Part shown: in pieces, positions 42,418 to 53,143 of the stretch | How positions within the stretch are numbered: the first letter of the stretch is position 1 | How the letters are laid out: each line of letters opens with the position of its first letter | Assembly: GCF_004799755.1 (NCBI RefSeq) | Contig: NZ_SLUB01000022.1 | Span: 1 to 64,000 of the forward strand | Reading direction: 5' to 3' | Origin: Bacillus timonensis | GTDB lineage: Bacteria; Bacillota; Bacilli; Bacillales; Bacillaceae_L | Length of the DNA stretch: 64,000 bases | Made by a program: the position numbers and the translations under genes | Notes under the pieces: model-generated | Databases searched by the model: none | Told to the model about the DNA's origin: nothing | What the model saw: the letters and a program-made list of their open reading frames with translations, nothing else

Positions 42418-43305
42418 ATGTATTTTAACAAAGAAGAGTTTCAAAGCAAGCATCAGAATCACGGAAGGCTATTGGTGAGCTGTCCTGACCAACCGGGGAT
42501 CGTGATGGCGATCTCTGCATTTTTATATTCATTCGATGCCAATATTATTGAGTCTAGCCAGTATTCCACGCATCACCAGGAAGGTACATTTTATCTTCGA
42601 ATTGAATTTGAATGTCCATCCCTAACGGAGAAAAAGTCAGAGATGGAGACTTCATTTTTAGAAGTTGCCGAAAAATTTTCAATGAAATGGAAGCTAATTG
42701 ACGTTCAAAATGTGAAGAGAACGGCGATCTTTGTTTCTAAGCAGCTTCACTGTTTGCATGAGCTTTTATGGGAATGGCAAAGCGGAGACTTGATGACGGA
42801 GATTGCGCTAGTCGTGAGCAATCATGAAGATGCAAGACCAGTTGTTGAAAATCTTGGTATTCCGTTCGTTTACATTCCAGCGAACAAAGATATCCGAAAA
42901 CAGGTTGAGGAACAGCAATTACAACTTTTAAAAGAATATGACATCGATTTGATCGTGCTCGCGCGTTACATGCAGGTGTTAACACCCGATTTTGTTGCGG
43001 CCTATCCAAATCAAATTATTAACATCCATCACTCATTCTTGCCTGCGTTTGTCGGAGCGAGACCGTATGAGCGGGCCTATACACGCGGGGTAAAATTAAT
43101 CGGTGCGACCTCGCATTATGTAACGAACGATTTGGACGAGGGCCCAATTATTGAACAAGACATCGCACGTGTGGATCACCGTGATGATGTAGCGCGACTG
43201 AAAAAAATCGGTCAAACGATTGAACGAAGCGTTCTTGCACGTGGAGTAAAATGGCATCTTGAGGATCGAATTATCGTGGATAACAATAAAACAATTGTGT
43301 TTTAA
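42418..43305 (+). CDS. purU: Formyltetrahydrofolate deformylase
   Basis: 295 aa from ATG at 42418 (TGAGG 8 bases upstream). N-terminal ACT domain (LLVSCPDQPGIVMAISAFL, ANIIESSQYS) and a C-terminal formyltransferase-like domain with INIHHSFLPAFVGARPY (Asn/His) and LDEGPIIEQD (Asp). Hydrolyses 10-formyl-THF to formate and THF, supplying formate for purine synthesis and balancing one-carbon pools. It has its own SigA promoter. Confidence 0.95.
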   Translation: MYFNKEEFQSKHQNHGRLLVSCPDQPGIVMAISAFLYSFDANIIESSQYSTHHQEGTFYLRIEFECPSLTEKKSEMETSFLEVAEKFSMKWKLIDVQNVKRTAIFVSKQLHCLHELLWEWQSGDLMTEIALVVSNHEDARPVVENLGIPFVYIPANKDIRKQVEEQQLQLLKEYDIDLIVLARYMQVLTPDFVAAYPNQIINIHHSFLPAFVGARPYERAYTRGVKLIGATSHYVTNDLDEGPIIEQDIARVDHRDDVARLKKIGQTIERSVLARGVKWHLEDRIIVDNNKTIVF

Positions 43306-43312
43306 ATATAGC

Positions 43313-43343
43313 AGGGGCGCCACATTTGTGGGGTCCTTTTTTT
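43313..43343 (+). terminator. Terminator after purU
   Basis: An imperfect hairpin GGCGCCAC/GTGGGGTCC is followed by T7. Confidence 0.6.
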
Positions 43344-43408
43344 GAAGAGAAGGATAAATATATTATTTATCGAATACCTTTTATAGGAAGGGAAAAAGGG
43401 GGAATAGG

Positions 43409-43993
43409 ATGCGTGAACTAGTTCAGAAAGCATTTTTATCATTAGTAGGTGTGTTTTTATTTGTTATTTTCTTAAAAAACGAACTCTACCTAAATTTCCT
43501 TTTCATTCATTTTTTGATTGAATTTATCATTTATATTCTCATCATAATGCTTATAGTATGGGTGGTTAAAAAGGTAAATAAGTGGATGTTCGCTTTGCGA
43601 TATAAGCTTTCAATTGAAGTTATGGGAAGCCTTTTTATTATCCTTTTCTTTACATATGAATTATTAACACCCTATTTTTACACCGAGGATTATTTAAAAA
43701 AAGTTGGATTTGAAAAGGTTGAGGTACTTCATCAAGTTACGAATCCTGAGCTTACCAATAAAGAGCGTGACAATCTAGCGAAAGATGCAGTTGTGAAGGA
43801 AATGGCAGCTTCCTTTTCAATGATAGGACAATATCCAAATATTTATAAGGGTGAAGTGATTGATTTTAGACGTCATTTTAATCAATTTGAGTTGATCATT
43901 GAAAGTAAACCTCCTGAATTGAAAAAATTTCAATATACATTTGCAAAAGAAGGAATGGATTTTAAAATAATTGGGTTTGGAGAATTACATTAG
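43409..43993 (+). CDS. Membrane protein of unknown function
   Basis: 194 aa, ATG after AAAGGGGGAATAGG. Three spans (about 8-25, 28-52 and 69-88), then a soluble outer domain of about 100 residues (YTEDYLKKVGFEKVEV, KGEVIDFRRHFNQFELIIES). No known motif. It stands between purU and prs with its own ribosome site and no clear partner. Confidence 0.72.
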   Translation: MRELVQKAFLSLVGVFLFVIFLKNELYLNFLFIHFLIEFIIYILIIMLIVWVVKKVNKWMFALRYKLSIEVMGSLFIILFFTYELLTPYFYTEDYLKKVGFEKVEVLHQVTNPELTNKERDNLAKDAVVKEMAASFSMIGQYPNIYKGEVIDFRRHFNQFELIIESKPPELKKFQYTFAKEGMDFKIIGFGELH

Positions 43994-44122
43994 CTTACTG
44001 GAAAACCTGTAAAATTGGGGTTTCCAATTTATTTCTGTCGAAATTTGTAACTTGGCACTATGTAAAGATTGTAAAGATAGGTTATATTATATATAGACTA
44101 TTTTTTGCATGGAGGACGAACA

Positions 44123-45073
44123 GTGGCTTACCAATTGAATGAGTGTTTTAAAATGTTTAGTTTAAATTCAAATCCAGAACTAGCTGAGGAAATGGCATCG
44201 TTACTCGGTTGTGAGTTGGGGAAATGTTCAGTTTCACGCTTCAGTGATGGGGAAATTCACATTAATATAGATGAAAGTGTACGTGGAAGCGAAGTGTACT
44301 TGATTCAATCAACTTCACAACCCGCAAACGAACATGTAATGGAATTATTGATCATGATTGATGCGCTAAAAAGAGCTTCCGCCAAAAACATCAATGTTGT
44401 AATTCCCTATTATGGGTATGCCCGTCAGGATCGTAAGGCGCGCTCCCGTGAACCAATTACCGCTAAGTTAGTTGCAAATTTACTTGAAAAAGCCGGTGCA
44501 ACTAGGGTCTTGACTATGGACCTTCATGCACCACAAATCCAAGGATTCTTTGATATACCAGTGGATCAATTGCTGGGTGTACCACTTCTATCTGAATATT
44601 TTGCGGCAAAAGGTCTTGAGGATGTTGTAGTCGTATCGCCTGACCAAGGTGGGGTGGTTCGAGCTAGAAAAATGGCAAGCCAACTAAATGCACCAATCGC
44701 CTTTATTGATAAACGCCGTCCAAAGCCAAATGTGGCACAGGTGATGAACATCGTGGGTAACATCGAAGGTAAAAATGCCATTCTGATTGATGACCTCATT
44801 GACACAGCCGGAACGATTACTCTTGCTGCTAAAGCATTAATGGAAAGAGGGGCAAAAGGGGTTTACGCATGTTGTACGCACCCAGTCTTATCTGGCCCAG
44901 CGATTGAACGAATTGAGTCTTCACCAATTCAGGAATTGGTCGTCACAAATTCCATTCAATTACCAGAAGAAAAACAAATTGACAAAATCACAACCATTTC
45001 CGTAGCGACATTGCTAGTCAATGCAATCGACCGCATCCACAACGAAAGAGCTGTGAGTCCTTTATTTGAATAA
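44123..45073 (+). CDS. prs: Ribose-phosphate pyrophosphokinase (PRPP synthetase)
   Basis: 316 aa from GTG at 44123 (GGAGGA 6 bases upstream). Very close to B. subtilis Prs: [85 protein letters not shown], the PRPP loop [13 protein letters not shown]. Makes PRPP from ribose-5-phosphate and ATP for Xpt and de novo purine synthesis. It is not next to glmU, where the main Bacillus prs lies, so it may be a second copy. Confidence 0.95.
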   Translation: MAYQLNECFKMFSLNSNPELAEEMASLLGCELGKCSVSRFSDGEIHINIDESVRGSEVYLIQSTSQPANEHVMELLIMIDALKRASAKNINVVIPYYGYARQDRKARSREPITAKLVANLLEKAGATRVLTMDLHAPQIQGFFDIPVDQLLGVPLLSEYFAAKGLEDVVVVSPDQGGVVRARKMASQLNAPIAFIDKRRPKPNVAQVMNIVGNIEGKNAILIDDLIDTAGTITLAAKALMERGAKGVYACCTHPVLSGPAIERIESSPIQELVVTNSIQLPEEKQIDKITTISVATLLVNAIDRIHNERAVSPLFE

Positions 45074-45086
45074 AAAAATGAACGGG

Positions 45087-45118
45087 GGTCGTTCCACTAG
45101 GTGGAGCGGCTTTTTTTG
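45087..45118 (+). terminator. Terminator after prs
   Basis: GTCGTTCCAC/GTGGAGCGGC with two G-U pairs, loop TAG, T7. Confidence 0.8.
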
Positions 45119-45133
45119 ACGTATATCAAGTTG

Positions 45134-45188
45134 ACGCCGATAGAGATGAAATAACGTTGATAGAATCGAATTAACGCCGATAGCTAAC
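45134..45188. repeat. 20-bp phased CGATAGA repeat
   Basis: Three units of the form ACG(C/T)(C/T)GATAGAnnn at a 20-bp period. A two-unit relative lies at 47235. Confidence 0.65.
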
Positions 45189-45317
45189 CTTGGGCTTACG
45201 CTCAGTTTTGGGAAAATGCCCTATTTTCAATGAAATATGGTTATAATGGGGATATTCAAACCGGTGAAAATGATATTGATTCATAATCCAATAAATTAAA
45301 TGGAAAGGACCCACCCC

Positions 45318-46466
45318 ATGTCATTTTTAGAAAAAATCAAACCACATTTGCTTTCAGATGATATCTTAATCCAACAAACCGTCTTACATGCGCTTCATGA
45401 ATACCCGAACGTTCCAGAGGAATGGACAGTAGAGTTACTAAAGGATGCGTTCCGAAACGAAAAGAAACAATCAAACATCTTAATGTACATAGAAAATCAA
45501 ACAATCAATGAAGAAGCGCTCAACATTTTAATCGACAATATCCCAAAAATGAACGAGACTGAGCGGCACCTCGCCCAAAACCTATTAAGTAATATTGATA
45601 CGTCACTTGCTTTTCAATATAAAGAACAGCTTGAAAAATATATTCCTAAACAAACCTGGGAGATCTTCGAAGTTATCGAAAATGGATCAGAGGAAGACGT
45701 TTATTCAATGTACGGAGAAGTTTTGAACAAACTTGATCAATCATCATCTCGAGGATCTGACGTTTACCAAGCGGCGAAAAAACTATCTGAGTGTATCGTG
45801 AAAAAAGGGTGGATAACTGAGAAGGAAATTGATATTGTGTTGTCCGAGGAAGCCAATGATGATTGGTTCTCGTCAAATGGAATCATGAATGTCTATATGG
45901 GAGGGTTACTAAATCTTGAAAAACATATCCCTCTCTTTGCAAGCTTGTTAACAAGAGATGATGATTTTTTATTGGAGGAGGTTTCGGCCGCATTAGTTCG
46001 TTTTCATTCAGATCAAGTAGTAAAAGAGGTTGCCCCGTATGTAAGAGATTCGGAATCGGTCATCTATGCTGCATCAATCTTAGGGAATATTAAAACGGAC
46101 CGTGCGCTTCAGGAGTTACGAAAAGCTTATCATGAAACGGATGAATTTGAGGAGCAGGAGCCAATCATTGAAGCGCTTTGCCATCATTTTTCAAAAAAGG
46201 CTCTTCCTGAATTCAATGCTCGTATGGAATACGAATATGAATATTCCCTTATAGAAATAGAGCATGTTGCTTACTCTTTCTACACAATTGTGGGAGAAAA
46301 ACACCCAGAATTATTGGAATGGAAGAGGGTGGCAATGGGAAGAGAGATACAGTTCCAACATACAATGAAGGAACCAGTCCAGATTAGAAATGAGAATAAA
46401 GTAGGAAGAAATGACCCTTGTCCATGTGGAAGCGGAAAAAAATATAAGAAGTGTTGTGGAAAATAA
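45318..46466 (+). CDS. Helical-repeat protein with C-terminal SEC-C motif
   Basis: 382 aa from ATG at 45318 (GGAAAGGA, 8 bases). The body looks like HEAT-type helical pairs ([52 protein letters not shown]). The C-terminal 21 residues form a zinc SEC-C motif [19 protein letters not shown]. The architecture is similar to DUF1186-type SEC-C proteins. With the protein at 25082 it gives two such Zn-knuckle proteins in the window. Function unknown. Confidence 0.8.
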   Translation: MSFLEKIKPHLLSDDILIQQTVLHALHEYPNVPEEWTVELLKDAFRNEKKQSNILMYIENQTINEEALNILIDNIPKMNETERHLAQNLLSNIDTSLAFQYKEQLEKYIPKQTWEIFEVIENGSEEDVYSMYGEVLNKLDQSSSRGSDVYQAAKKLSECIVKKGWITEKEIDIVLSEEANDDWFSSNGIMNVYMGGLLNLEKHIPLFASLLTRDDDFLLEEVSAALVRFHSDQVVKEVAPYVRDSESVIYAASILGNIKTDRALQELRKAYHETDEFEEQEPIIEALCHHFSKKALPEFNARMEYEYEYSLIEIEHVAYSFYTIVGEKHPELLEWKRVAMGREIQFQHTMKEPVQIRNENKVGRNDPCPCGSGKKYKKCCGK

Positions 46467-46499
46467 CGGTTGAACTCTGTTTGGGTTCGCCGTTTTTTG
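46465..46499 (+). terminator. Terminator after the SEC-C repeat protein
   Basis: AACGG..GAAC/GTTC..CCGTT then TTTTG. Confidence 0.7.
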
Positions 46500-46569
46500 T
46501 TTGCGCAAGACTTGGCATGTTCTGATTCCTCTAGGAATAAAGTAGTAAAAAAATAAGGGGGAATCCATA

Positions 46570-47226
46570 ATGGTACGCCAACGACTCGGTGCTTATTGTG
46601 CATTTATTTCTGCTTTGATGCTTGTTCTAGTGATGGTTATTTCACAGACCGTTGTAGTAGAGGGGAAGGATGTATACGAGCAAACGGTGCATTCGCTAGC
46701 GACTTATCCCGTTTTGAACTGGGTATTACTGCTGTCTGGGGCATTCGCAATGATTCTAGTGTTCTGGACGGTTGAAGCGATTGATACGCGACTTCGATCA
46801 GGGTATCCAGAACTGAGCTCAAATGTATCCAGATTCGCCTACCTCCACCTCCTTTCCTATACCTTTTATATGCTGCTACCAGCTGCAGCCCTTCACGACC
46901 TCGTTAATAAAGATCAGAACATCCAAGAGGCTATCACGACCATCCACCCAATGATTGAACTCGGACTCGTCATATCTGTATTTTCTAGCATTTGTCTCAG
47001 CATTTGGCTCATTCAAGTAGGATATCTCATTTTAAAAACAGGTTTATTTTCAAAGTCATTGGGCGTATTCACTATCATCATCAGCTTAATCGTACTTTTC
47101 TCGGGTGCATATGAAGCGTTATACGGGAGGGGTTCGGTGATTGGAATCATTTCCAGTATCCTAACCTTTGTTGGAGCATTCGTTATATGGAAAATTTGGG
47201 TGGGGGTTGAGTTGTTGAGGAGGTAA
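46570..47226 (+). CDS. Polytopic membrane protein (DUF4386-like)
   Basis: 218 aa, ATG with AAGGGGGA. Six predicted spans (about 8-29, 49-67, 88-108, 130-151, 157-180, 185-210). Similar in layout to DUF4386 membrane proteins, though this is not certain. No catalytic motif. Flanked by CGATAGA repeats. Confidence 0.68.
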   Translation: MVRQRLGAYCAFISALMLVLVMVISQTVVVEGKDVYEQTVHSLATYPVLNWVLLLSGAFAMILVFWTVEAIDTRLRSGYPELSSNVSRFAYLHLLSYTFYMLLPAAALHDLVNKDQNIQEAITTIHPMIELGLVISVFSSICLSIWLIQVGYLILKTGLFSKSLGVFTIIISLIVLFSGAYEALYGRGSVIGIISSILTFVGAFVIWKIWVGVELLRR

Positions 47227-47234
47227 GAAATAGC

Positions 47235-47273
47235 TAACGCCGATAGAATCAAATTATCGTTGATAGAGCTTTG
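47235..47273. repeat. 20-bp phased CGATAGA repeat (two units)
   Basis: ACGCCGATAGAATC then TCGTTGATAGAGC, 20 bases apart, immediately after the membrane-protein stop. Confidence 0.6.
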
Positions 47274-47374
47274 AAAAAAGGGGGGTACAGTTGTACCCCT
47301 TGTTCATTTTACTGGATAAACCATCCAATCTAATTTAAATTATAGGTATTACTTAATAAAAGTTGGTGGATTTG

Positions 47375-47545
47375 ATGGATGGCGTAGAGAAATGTCCGCA
47401 TTGTAATTCAAAGTTGATTGAAGATGTTTGGGAATTGATTCATGAGGAGGAAAATGGAAATCTTGTTCAAGAAATCATCTACCCGGCACTCATTTGTAGT
47501 AATTATTGCGGTTATTATCAAAGACTTCGGGAGGATGACATATGA
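47375..47545 (+). CDS. Small zinc-ribbon-like protein
   Basis: 56 aa from ATG at 47375 (GGTGG, 5 bases). Two Cys pairs, KCPHCNSK near the N-terminus and ICSNYCGYY near the C-terminus, around an acidic middle, suggest a zinc ribbon. Its stop overlaps the nuclease start (ATGA), so both are co-translated. Likely an accessory or regulatory partner of that nuclease; unknown family. Confidence 0.7.
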   Translation: MDGVEKCPHCNSKLIEDVWELIHEEENGNLVQEIIYPALICSNYCGYYQRLREDDI

Positions 47546-48678
47546 AAAATAGACCTAATATCTTTAAATTTGCAACAAAGGAACTGACACAAGATGCTTT
47601 CATTGTTTGGAGTTTATCATGGATCAATGTGCCTGGGGATTTTCCAGAAAAGAGATACGGATTGGAATTATTAAACACCATGTTAAAATTGCATGATATT
47701 CATGTTCCGAGTAACGTAATCGATTCAATAGAGGTTATAAGGCAGTACAAAAACATTGATATCCTAATCCGTTTTAGTGCAGGTCATAAAAAGTATCAAA
47801 TAATCATTGAGGACAAAACAAACACGGCTATGCATTCCGGGCAACTAGAAAAGTACTTTAATCTATTAAAAAGTGAAAATAATAAAGATGACATGGAAAT
47901 ACTCGGAGTTTACTATAAAACGGGATATATTTTTGATAATGAAGTTAGCTACATTGATCGATTTAATGAAAAGATAGGCAAGTTTAAAGTCTTTAATAGA
48001 CAAGAAATGATTCATGTTATATCTACATACATAGATGTAATTTCAAGTGACATTTTCCACGATTATTATGACTACATTTTAGAACTGCAACAAGAAGAGG
48101 AGCTTATCAAAGCTAATTTGGCTTCAAAAGAGTTGGATAAGGTAAAAAGCTCACTAAAAACGGATGTGGGCCAATGGATTTTTATGAAAGAGCTATTTGG
48201 AAAGATTGCAGAAAAAGACGATAAGACGTCGATACGCAGAGGAAATAGTAGCGGTAGGCCGTGGACGCAATGTTCCTTCATACCATCGAATACTAGCGAT
48301 GAATTTCCTGAGGCTTTATTTTATCGTTTGGACAGGCGTAAAGAAGGCTATTATTTATCGGTTCGTCAATATTACAATTATGAAGCTAATGCAAGTAAAC
48401 TAAATCAACCATTAGATTCGTATAGACGGGAAAAGGTAGAAAGGCTTCAGGCTCTCATTCAGCTATTCGAGGATACAATGCAACACTTTAAAAAAGAAAA
48501 CCCTCGTTATCTACTAGAGAACGGGAAAAGAGTAACAGATCGTGCTGGAAAAAAAGAATCAGAAATAGGGGTGTTTTTCATAAATGAAAAGAACACACCT
48601 GATAAGATCATGGAGTTCATCCCTGAATTTCATCATAGGTTTTTGAAGGAAATAAAAGGGGAATGGGAACTAAATTAG
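47542..48678 (+). CDS. PD-(D/E)XK nuclease superfamily protein
   Basis: 378 aa. The core KNIDILIRF followed by KYQIIIEDKTNTAMHSGQL gives D-(x)n-E-x-K, with a downstream Gln/Tyr (LEKYF) as in PDDEXK_4-type proteins. The C-terminal half (LFYRLDRRKEGYYLSVRQYY) is a separate alpha/beta domain. Such proteins occur in defence islands and as stand-alone nucleases. Coupled to the small Zn-ribbon gene. A repeat separates it from the convergent pbuX. Not an obvious restriction enzyme: no methylase or helicase nearby. Confidence 0.8.
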   Translation: MKNRPNIFKFATKELTQDAFIVWSLSWINVPGDFPEKRYGLELLNTMLKLHDIHVPSNVIDSIEVIRQYKNIDILIRFSAGHKKYQIIIEDKTNTAMHSGQLEKYFNLLKSENNKDDMEILGVYYKTGYIFDNEVSYIDRFNEKIGKFKVFNRQEMIHVISTYIDVISSDIFHDYYDYILELQQEEELIKANLASKELDKVKSSLKTDVGQWIFMKELFGKIAEKDDKTSIRRGNSSGRPWTQCSFIPSNTSDEFPEALFYRLDRRKEGYYLSVRQYYNYEANASKLNQPLDSYRREKVERLQALIQLFEDTMQHFKKENPRYLLENGKRVTDRAGKKESEIGVFFINEKNTPDKIMEFIPEFHHRFLKEIKGEWELN

Positions 48679-48694
48679 CAGAGGGAACATAGAA

Positions 48695-48763
48695 TGGGAC
48701 AAAGGGACAGGTACCTTGTCCCTGGGAAAATATGGGGGGACAGTGAACCTGTCCCCGTGTCCC
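48695..48763. repeat. GGGACAGG-family paired palindrome at pbuX stop
   Basis: Fills the convergent gap; its edge shares a base with the pbuX TAG stop. Confidence 0.87.
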
Positions 48764-50066
48764 TATGATGCCTTTTGTCCTTCCAGTACCTGCACCGCTT
48801 TTTCTGTCGGTTTTTTCATGAAGATGAGGTTCATGACGATAGCGGTTAGGCTTCCGATGACGATTCCGTTGCTGGTTAAGATTTGGACGCCTTCTGGAAG
48901 GTTTGCGAATAGGGTTGGGACGGTTGTGATACCGAGTCCCATTCCGATTGAACATGCCATGATTAATAGATTTTCTTGTGATGAGAAGTCAACTTTGCTT
49001 AGCATTTTGATTCCCGCTGAGATGACCATTCCGAACATCGCTAGCATTGCGCCGCCGAGAACTGGCGTTGGGATAACGGTTGTGAACGCACCGACTTTTG
49101 GGATGAATCCAAGAATGATTAAAAATGCGCCAGCCGCGTATATCACGCTGGTCTTTTTTACACCTGAAAGTTGGATTAGACCAACGTTTTGTGAGTAAGT
49201 TGTATAAGGAAACGCGTTGAAAATTCCACCTAGTATAGTGGCGATCCCCTCTGCACGGTAGCCGTGTGATAACTCTTTTTCAGATAGCTTTTTGCCTGTG
49301 ATGTCACCGAGTGCGAAGTAGACGCCGGATGCTTCAACAAGGCCTACGACAAGCACAAGAATCATGGTGATGATGGCAGATGGCTCAAATGTTGGCATGC
49401 CGAAGTAAAATGCCTGTGGCATGTGTATCCATGACGCGTCGCCAACGGCTGAAAAATCCACTCTTCCCATAAAATAAGCGACAGCTGTTCCAATGAGCAA
49501 TCCAAGTAAGATAGAGATTTGACGCATAAATCCTTTCGCAAAACGGTACAACACTAAAATAAATAGAAGTGTTCCGAATGAAAGAGCGAGGTTTTGAACC
49601 GAACCGAAATCCGCGCTTCCTACACCGCCCGCCATGTCGTTCATCGCGACTGGAATCAGGGTGATTCCAATAATCGTGACAACTGACCCGGTTACGACAG
49701 GTGGGAAATATTTGATCAACTTTCCGAAAACCGTTGAAACAAGTACGAGGAACACACCGCCGACTAAAATCGACCCGTAAATCGCGGAAACCCCGTATTG
49801 GCCACCAATTGCAATCATCGGTCCGACCGCTGTGAACGTACAGCCGAGCATAACAGGTAATCCGATTCCAAAATATTTATTTTTCCAAACTTGTAAAAGC
49901 GTAGCGATACCGCACATTAAAATATCGATTGAAACAAGGTAAGTGAGCTGCTCAGCTGTTAACCCGATGGCGCCACCGACGATGAGCGGCACAACGACAG
50001 CTCCTGCGTACATTGCAAGGACATGCTGAATTCCGAGAGACGCTGTTTTAAATAGATTCCCTTTCA

Positions 50067-50067
<1 letters not shown>
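48763..50067 (-). CDS. pbuX: Xanthine permease (NCS2/NAT family)
   Basis: 434 aa. About 12-14 spans; typical NCS2 start GIQHVLAMYAGAVVVPLIVGGA and the conserved region GLVEASGVYFALGDITGKK (NAT signature Glu). Imports xanthine by proton symport. Its ATG shares the A of the xpt stop (TAATG), so translation is coupled and both lie under the guanine riboswitch at 50839. Confidence 0.94.
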
Positions 50068-50796
<729 letters not shown>

Positions 50797-50838
50797 AACG
50801 AAGGAAAGTGGAATAAGCATAAATGCATTCCCATTGCT

Positions 50839-50909
50839 CACTCATAGTCAGCACATTTACGGTGCGCTGGTAGAAACTTACGGGCCCTATCCCCGTGATT
50901 ATATGAGTG
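50839..50909 (-). promoter_or_regulatory. Guanine (purine) riboswitch aptamer
   Basis: On the - strand P1 is CACTCATA/TATGAGTG, with conserved J1/2 TATAAT, the GTTTCTACC core, and GACTATG in J3/1. The C in GACTATG (position 74 of the class) specifies guanine or hypoxanthine; adenine switches carry U. Ligand binding should stabilise P1, favour the terminator at 50737 and shut off xpt-pbuX. Confidence 0.95.
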
Positions 50910-51054
50910 AATGCCGATATTCAAATGGTATGTTGGTATTATATGACGGGAGCGGGGATTTGTAAATGGTGGGAGTTGGAAAAAGGGGAGGGGGCAATAG
51001 AAGAATGTTTGTTAATTGGGGGACCAGGGACAAATAGGCATGGGTGAATTGGAG

Positions 51055-51446
51055 AAATGTCTCTGAGCGAGGTTCTCACGGACAAATCAATGTTGTATAG
51101 AAGGTGAAATGTCTCTGAGGCAAGGTATCAAGGACAAAATGAAGTGAAAAGTAATGCGAAATGTCTCTGAGGCAAGGTATCGAGGACAAAATGAAGTGAA
51201 AAGTAAGGTGAAATGTCTCTGAGGCAAGGTATCAAGGACAAAATGAAGTGAAAAGTAATGTGAATTGTCTCTGAGGCAAGGTATCGAGGACAAAATGAAG
51301 TGAAAAGTAATGTGAAATGTCTCTGAAGCAGTGTCTCGAAGACAAAATGAAGTGAAAAGTAATGTGAAATGTCTTTGAGACAGGATCTCGAAGACAAAAT
51401 CATGTGGATACCATATTAAAATGTCTCTGAGGGATACACTCAGAGA
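51055..51446. repeat. 52-bp tandem array, eight units
   Basis: AAATGTCTCT recurs at 51055, 51107, 51159, 51211, 51263, 51315, 51367 and 51419, an exact 52-bp period. The inner four units differ by only a few bases; the outer ones decay. Each carries TGTC...GACA; the last has a perfect TGTCTCTGAG/CTCAGAGACA hairpin. No gene between 50966 and 51531. Confidence 0.92.
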
Positions 51447-51531
51447 CAAAACTTACAAAAGCTTTTTATAAAATGCATTTGAGACTTATAATGGTTGCCC
51501 AATTTTTTCACATCAGGCTATTTCGTCACCA

Positions 51532-52815
51532 TTACCTATCATACCCCTCCAAAAAGTCCTTCAATACATGCACGGATTGCACGCAGTCGCTTAAAGAAGA
51601 CCATTCGGCTGGGTTATGGCTGATGCCATCTTTGCTTTGGACGAAAATCATTGCGACCGGCAACACATGGCCGACAATCATGGAATCGTGGCCTGCGCCA
51701 CTAGGTAAATACACTGGTTCAATTCCTTGTGCGATTACAGATTTTTCGAGTTTTTGCCGCATGTCCTTGCTGATCGGAACGGGTGCTTCTCGTAATGTTT
51801 CTTCAAATTGAAGTTCGATCCCATGTTCCTCGGTAATGGCCTTTGCTTTTTCAATGACCAGGTCAACGAGTTGATCGCGAGTTTCCTTTTTAATATCACG
51901 GATATCGACAGTGAGGCGGACTTCACCAGGAATGACATTCACGCCGTTTGGCAGTACATCCACTTTTCCAACGGTTGCGACAGCTGAGGAGCTAACCTGA
52001 GCGGGGAGGGCCTGAACCTCGTAAATGAACTGGCTCGCTGCAACAAGCGCATCTCTGCGGTCGTCCATTGGCGTGTTGCCCGCGTGTCCAGCGCTGCCCG
52101 TAAACGTCATTATTAACCAACAAGGTCCTGCGATTCCAGTTACAATCCCCACTGGCACTCCGGCGCGCTCCAACCTTTTTCCTTGTTCAATATGTATTTC
52201 AACAAACGCCTCAAGCTGTTTTAGGTCTCTTTTTGAATTGAAAAAGTCGTCAACCGACAGTCCAATATCCTCTAAAACTTTGGTAAAAGAGTCACCATGG
52301 ATATCTATTTTTGGAAGAAGCTCCTCTCTAGTTGCTTCACCAATCATCGACGAACTTCCACTGAAACCGCCATTAAATCTAGCACCTTCTTCATCAGAAA
52401 AAATAACAACCTCAAATGGACGTTCCGGTACAAAACCTGTTTGTTTCCAAGCCTCAGCAACCTCAAGTGCGGCAAGCACACCAAGGGGACCGTCGAAATG
52501 TCCGCCGTTCGGAACACTATCAACATGGGAGCCGGACAAGAGTGCAGGCAGATCAGGATTATTGCCATTGAGTCGCCCGAATACATTACCAGCCCCATCC
52601 TCAGTTACGGTAAGCCCTGCTTCTGTCATCCATTGCTTCACCAAATCCTTCGCGGCCTTTTCTTCGTGGGAAAATCCGATTCGGTGTGAGCCGTTATCAG
52701 GGGTCAACCCAATTTCTGATAGAGCGGCGAGCCGTGACGCCAAACGCTTTCCACTGACGCCTTTTTTATCTAATGTAAAATCATAATCTGATAGTAATTT
52801 TTCGAAAAAATTCAT
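51532..52815 (-). CDS. Zn-dependent amidase, allantoate amidohydrolase / N-carbamoyl-amino-acid hydrolase type
   Basis: 427 aa, AAAGGAG before ATG. M20-related hydantoinase/carbamoylase family: metal site in SGSHVDSVPNGGHFDGPLG (His, Asp), FSDEEGARF (Glu), EIHIEQG (His) and HNPAEWSS (His); dimer domain TGSAGHAGNTPMDDRRD. It hydrolyses either allantoate (purine breakdown) or N-carbamoyl amino acids; sequence alone does not decide. The purine genes nearby favour the former, weakly. Confidence 0.9.
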   Translation of the reverse strand: MNFFEKLLSDYDFTLDKKGVSGKRLASRLAALSEIGLTPDNGSHRIGFSHEEKAAKDLVKQWMTEAGLTVTEDGAGNVFGRLNGNNPDLPALLSGSHVDSVPNGGHFDGPLGVLAALEVAEAWKQTGFVPERPFEVVIFSDEEGARFNGGFSGSSSMIGEATREELLPKIDIHGDSFTKVLEDIGLSVDDFFNSKRDLKQLEAFVEIHIEQGKRLERAGVPVGIVTGIAGPCWLIMTFTGSAGHAGNTPMDDRRDALVAASQFIYEVQALPAQVSSSAVATVGKVDVLPNGVNVIPGEVRLTVDIRDIKKETRDQLVDLVIEKAKAITEEHGIELQFEETLREAPVPISKDMRQKLEKSVIAQGIEPVYLPSGAGHDSMIVGHVLPVAMIFVQSKDGISHNPAEWSSLSDCVQSVHVLKDFLEGYDR

Positions 52816-53143
52816 AGGGAGTGCTCCTTTTGCTAGACTTTTCTATATTTTAACACATGGGTGGGAAAAGTAATGCGAACAAATGTTCTGTTTTTACTAG
52901 TAATCTATTATCTGAAATGTTAAAATAGGGGTACAGTTACATAAAGTGAAACTTCAATCAATGGGGGTTTACTCCATCCCCCATTGATTGTTAGTTGAAC
53001 CAATCGGGCATTTACGGGCAGTTATCCTCTGTTAAACTTAATTGGTTTCACTAAAATTTTGAACGGAAAGTTATACTGCCCGTTAATGCGGGATAATGCG
53101 GGTGGGCGGTTAGCCACTTCCTCAAAAGTTGGGAGGTGGTCCG
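52816..53143. other. Structured region upstream of the type I toxin
   Basis: A perfect 13-bp hairpin CAATCAATGGGGG/CCCCCATTGATTG lies at about 52951-52990, without T-tract. A short GTGAAACTTCA string occurs at about 52947 and again at about 53296, and its TTTCAC complement near 53040. No gene seen besides the toxin mRNA leader. Confidence 0.5.

Noticed and set aside
51055-51446. CRISPR array in the 52-bp tandem repeat
   Set aside because: The whole unit is conserved, so there are no unique spacers; no cas genes nearby.
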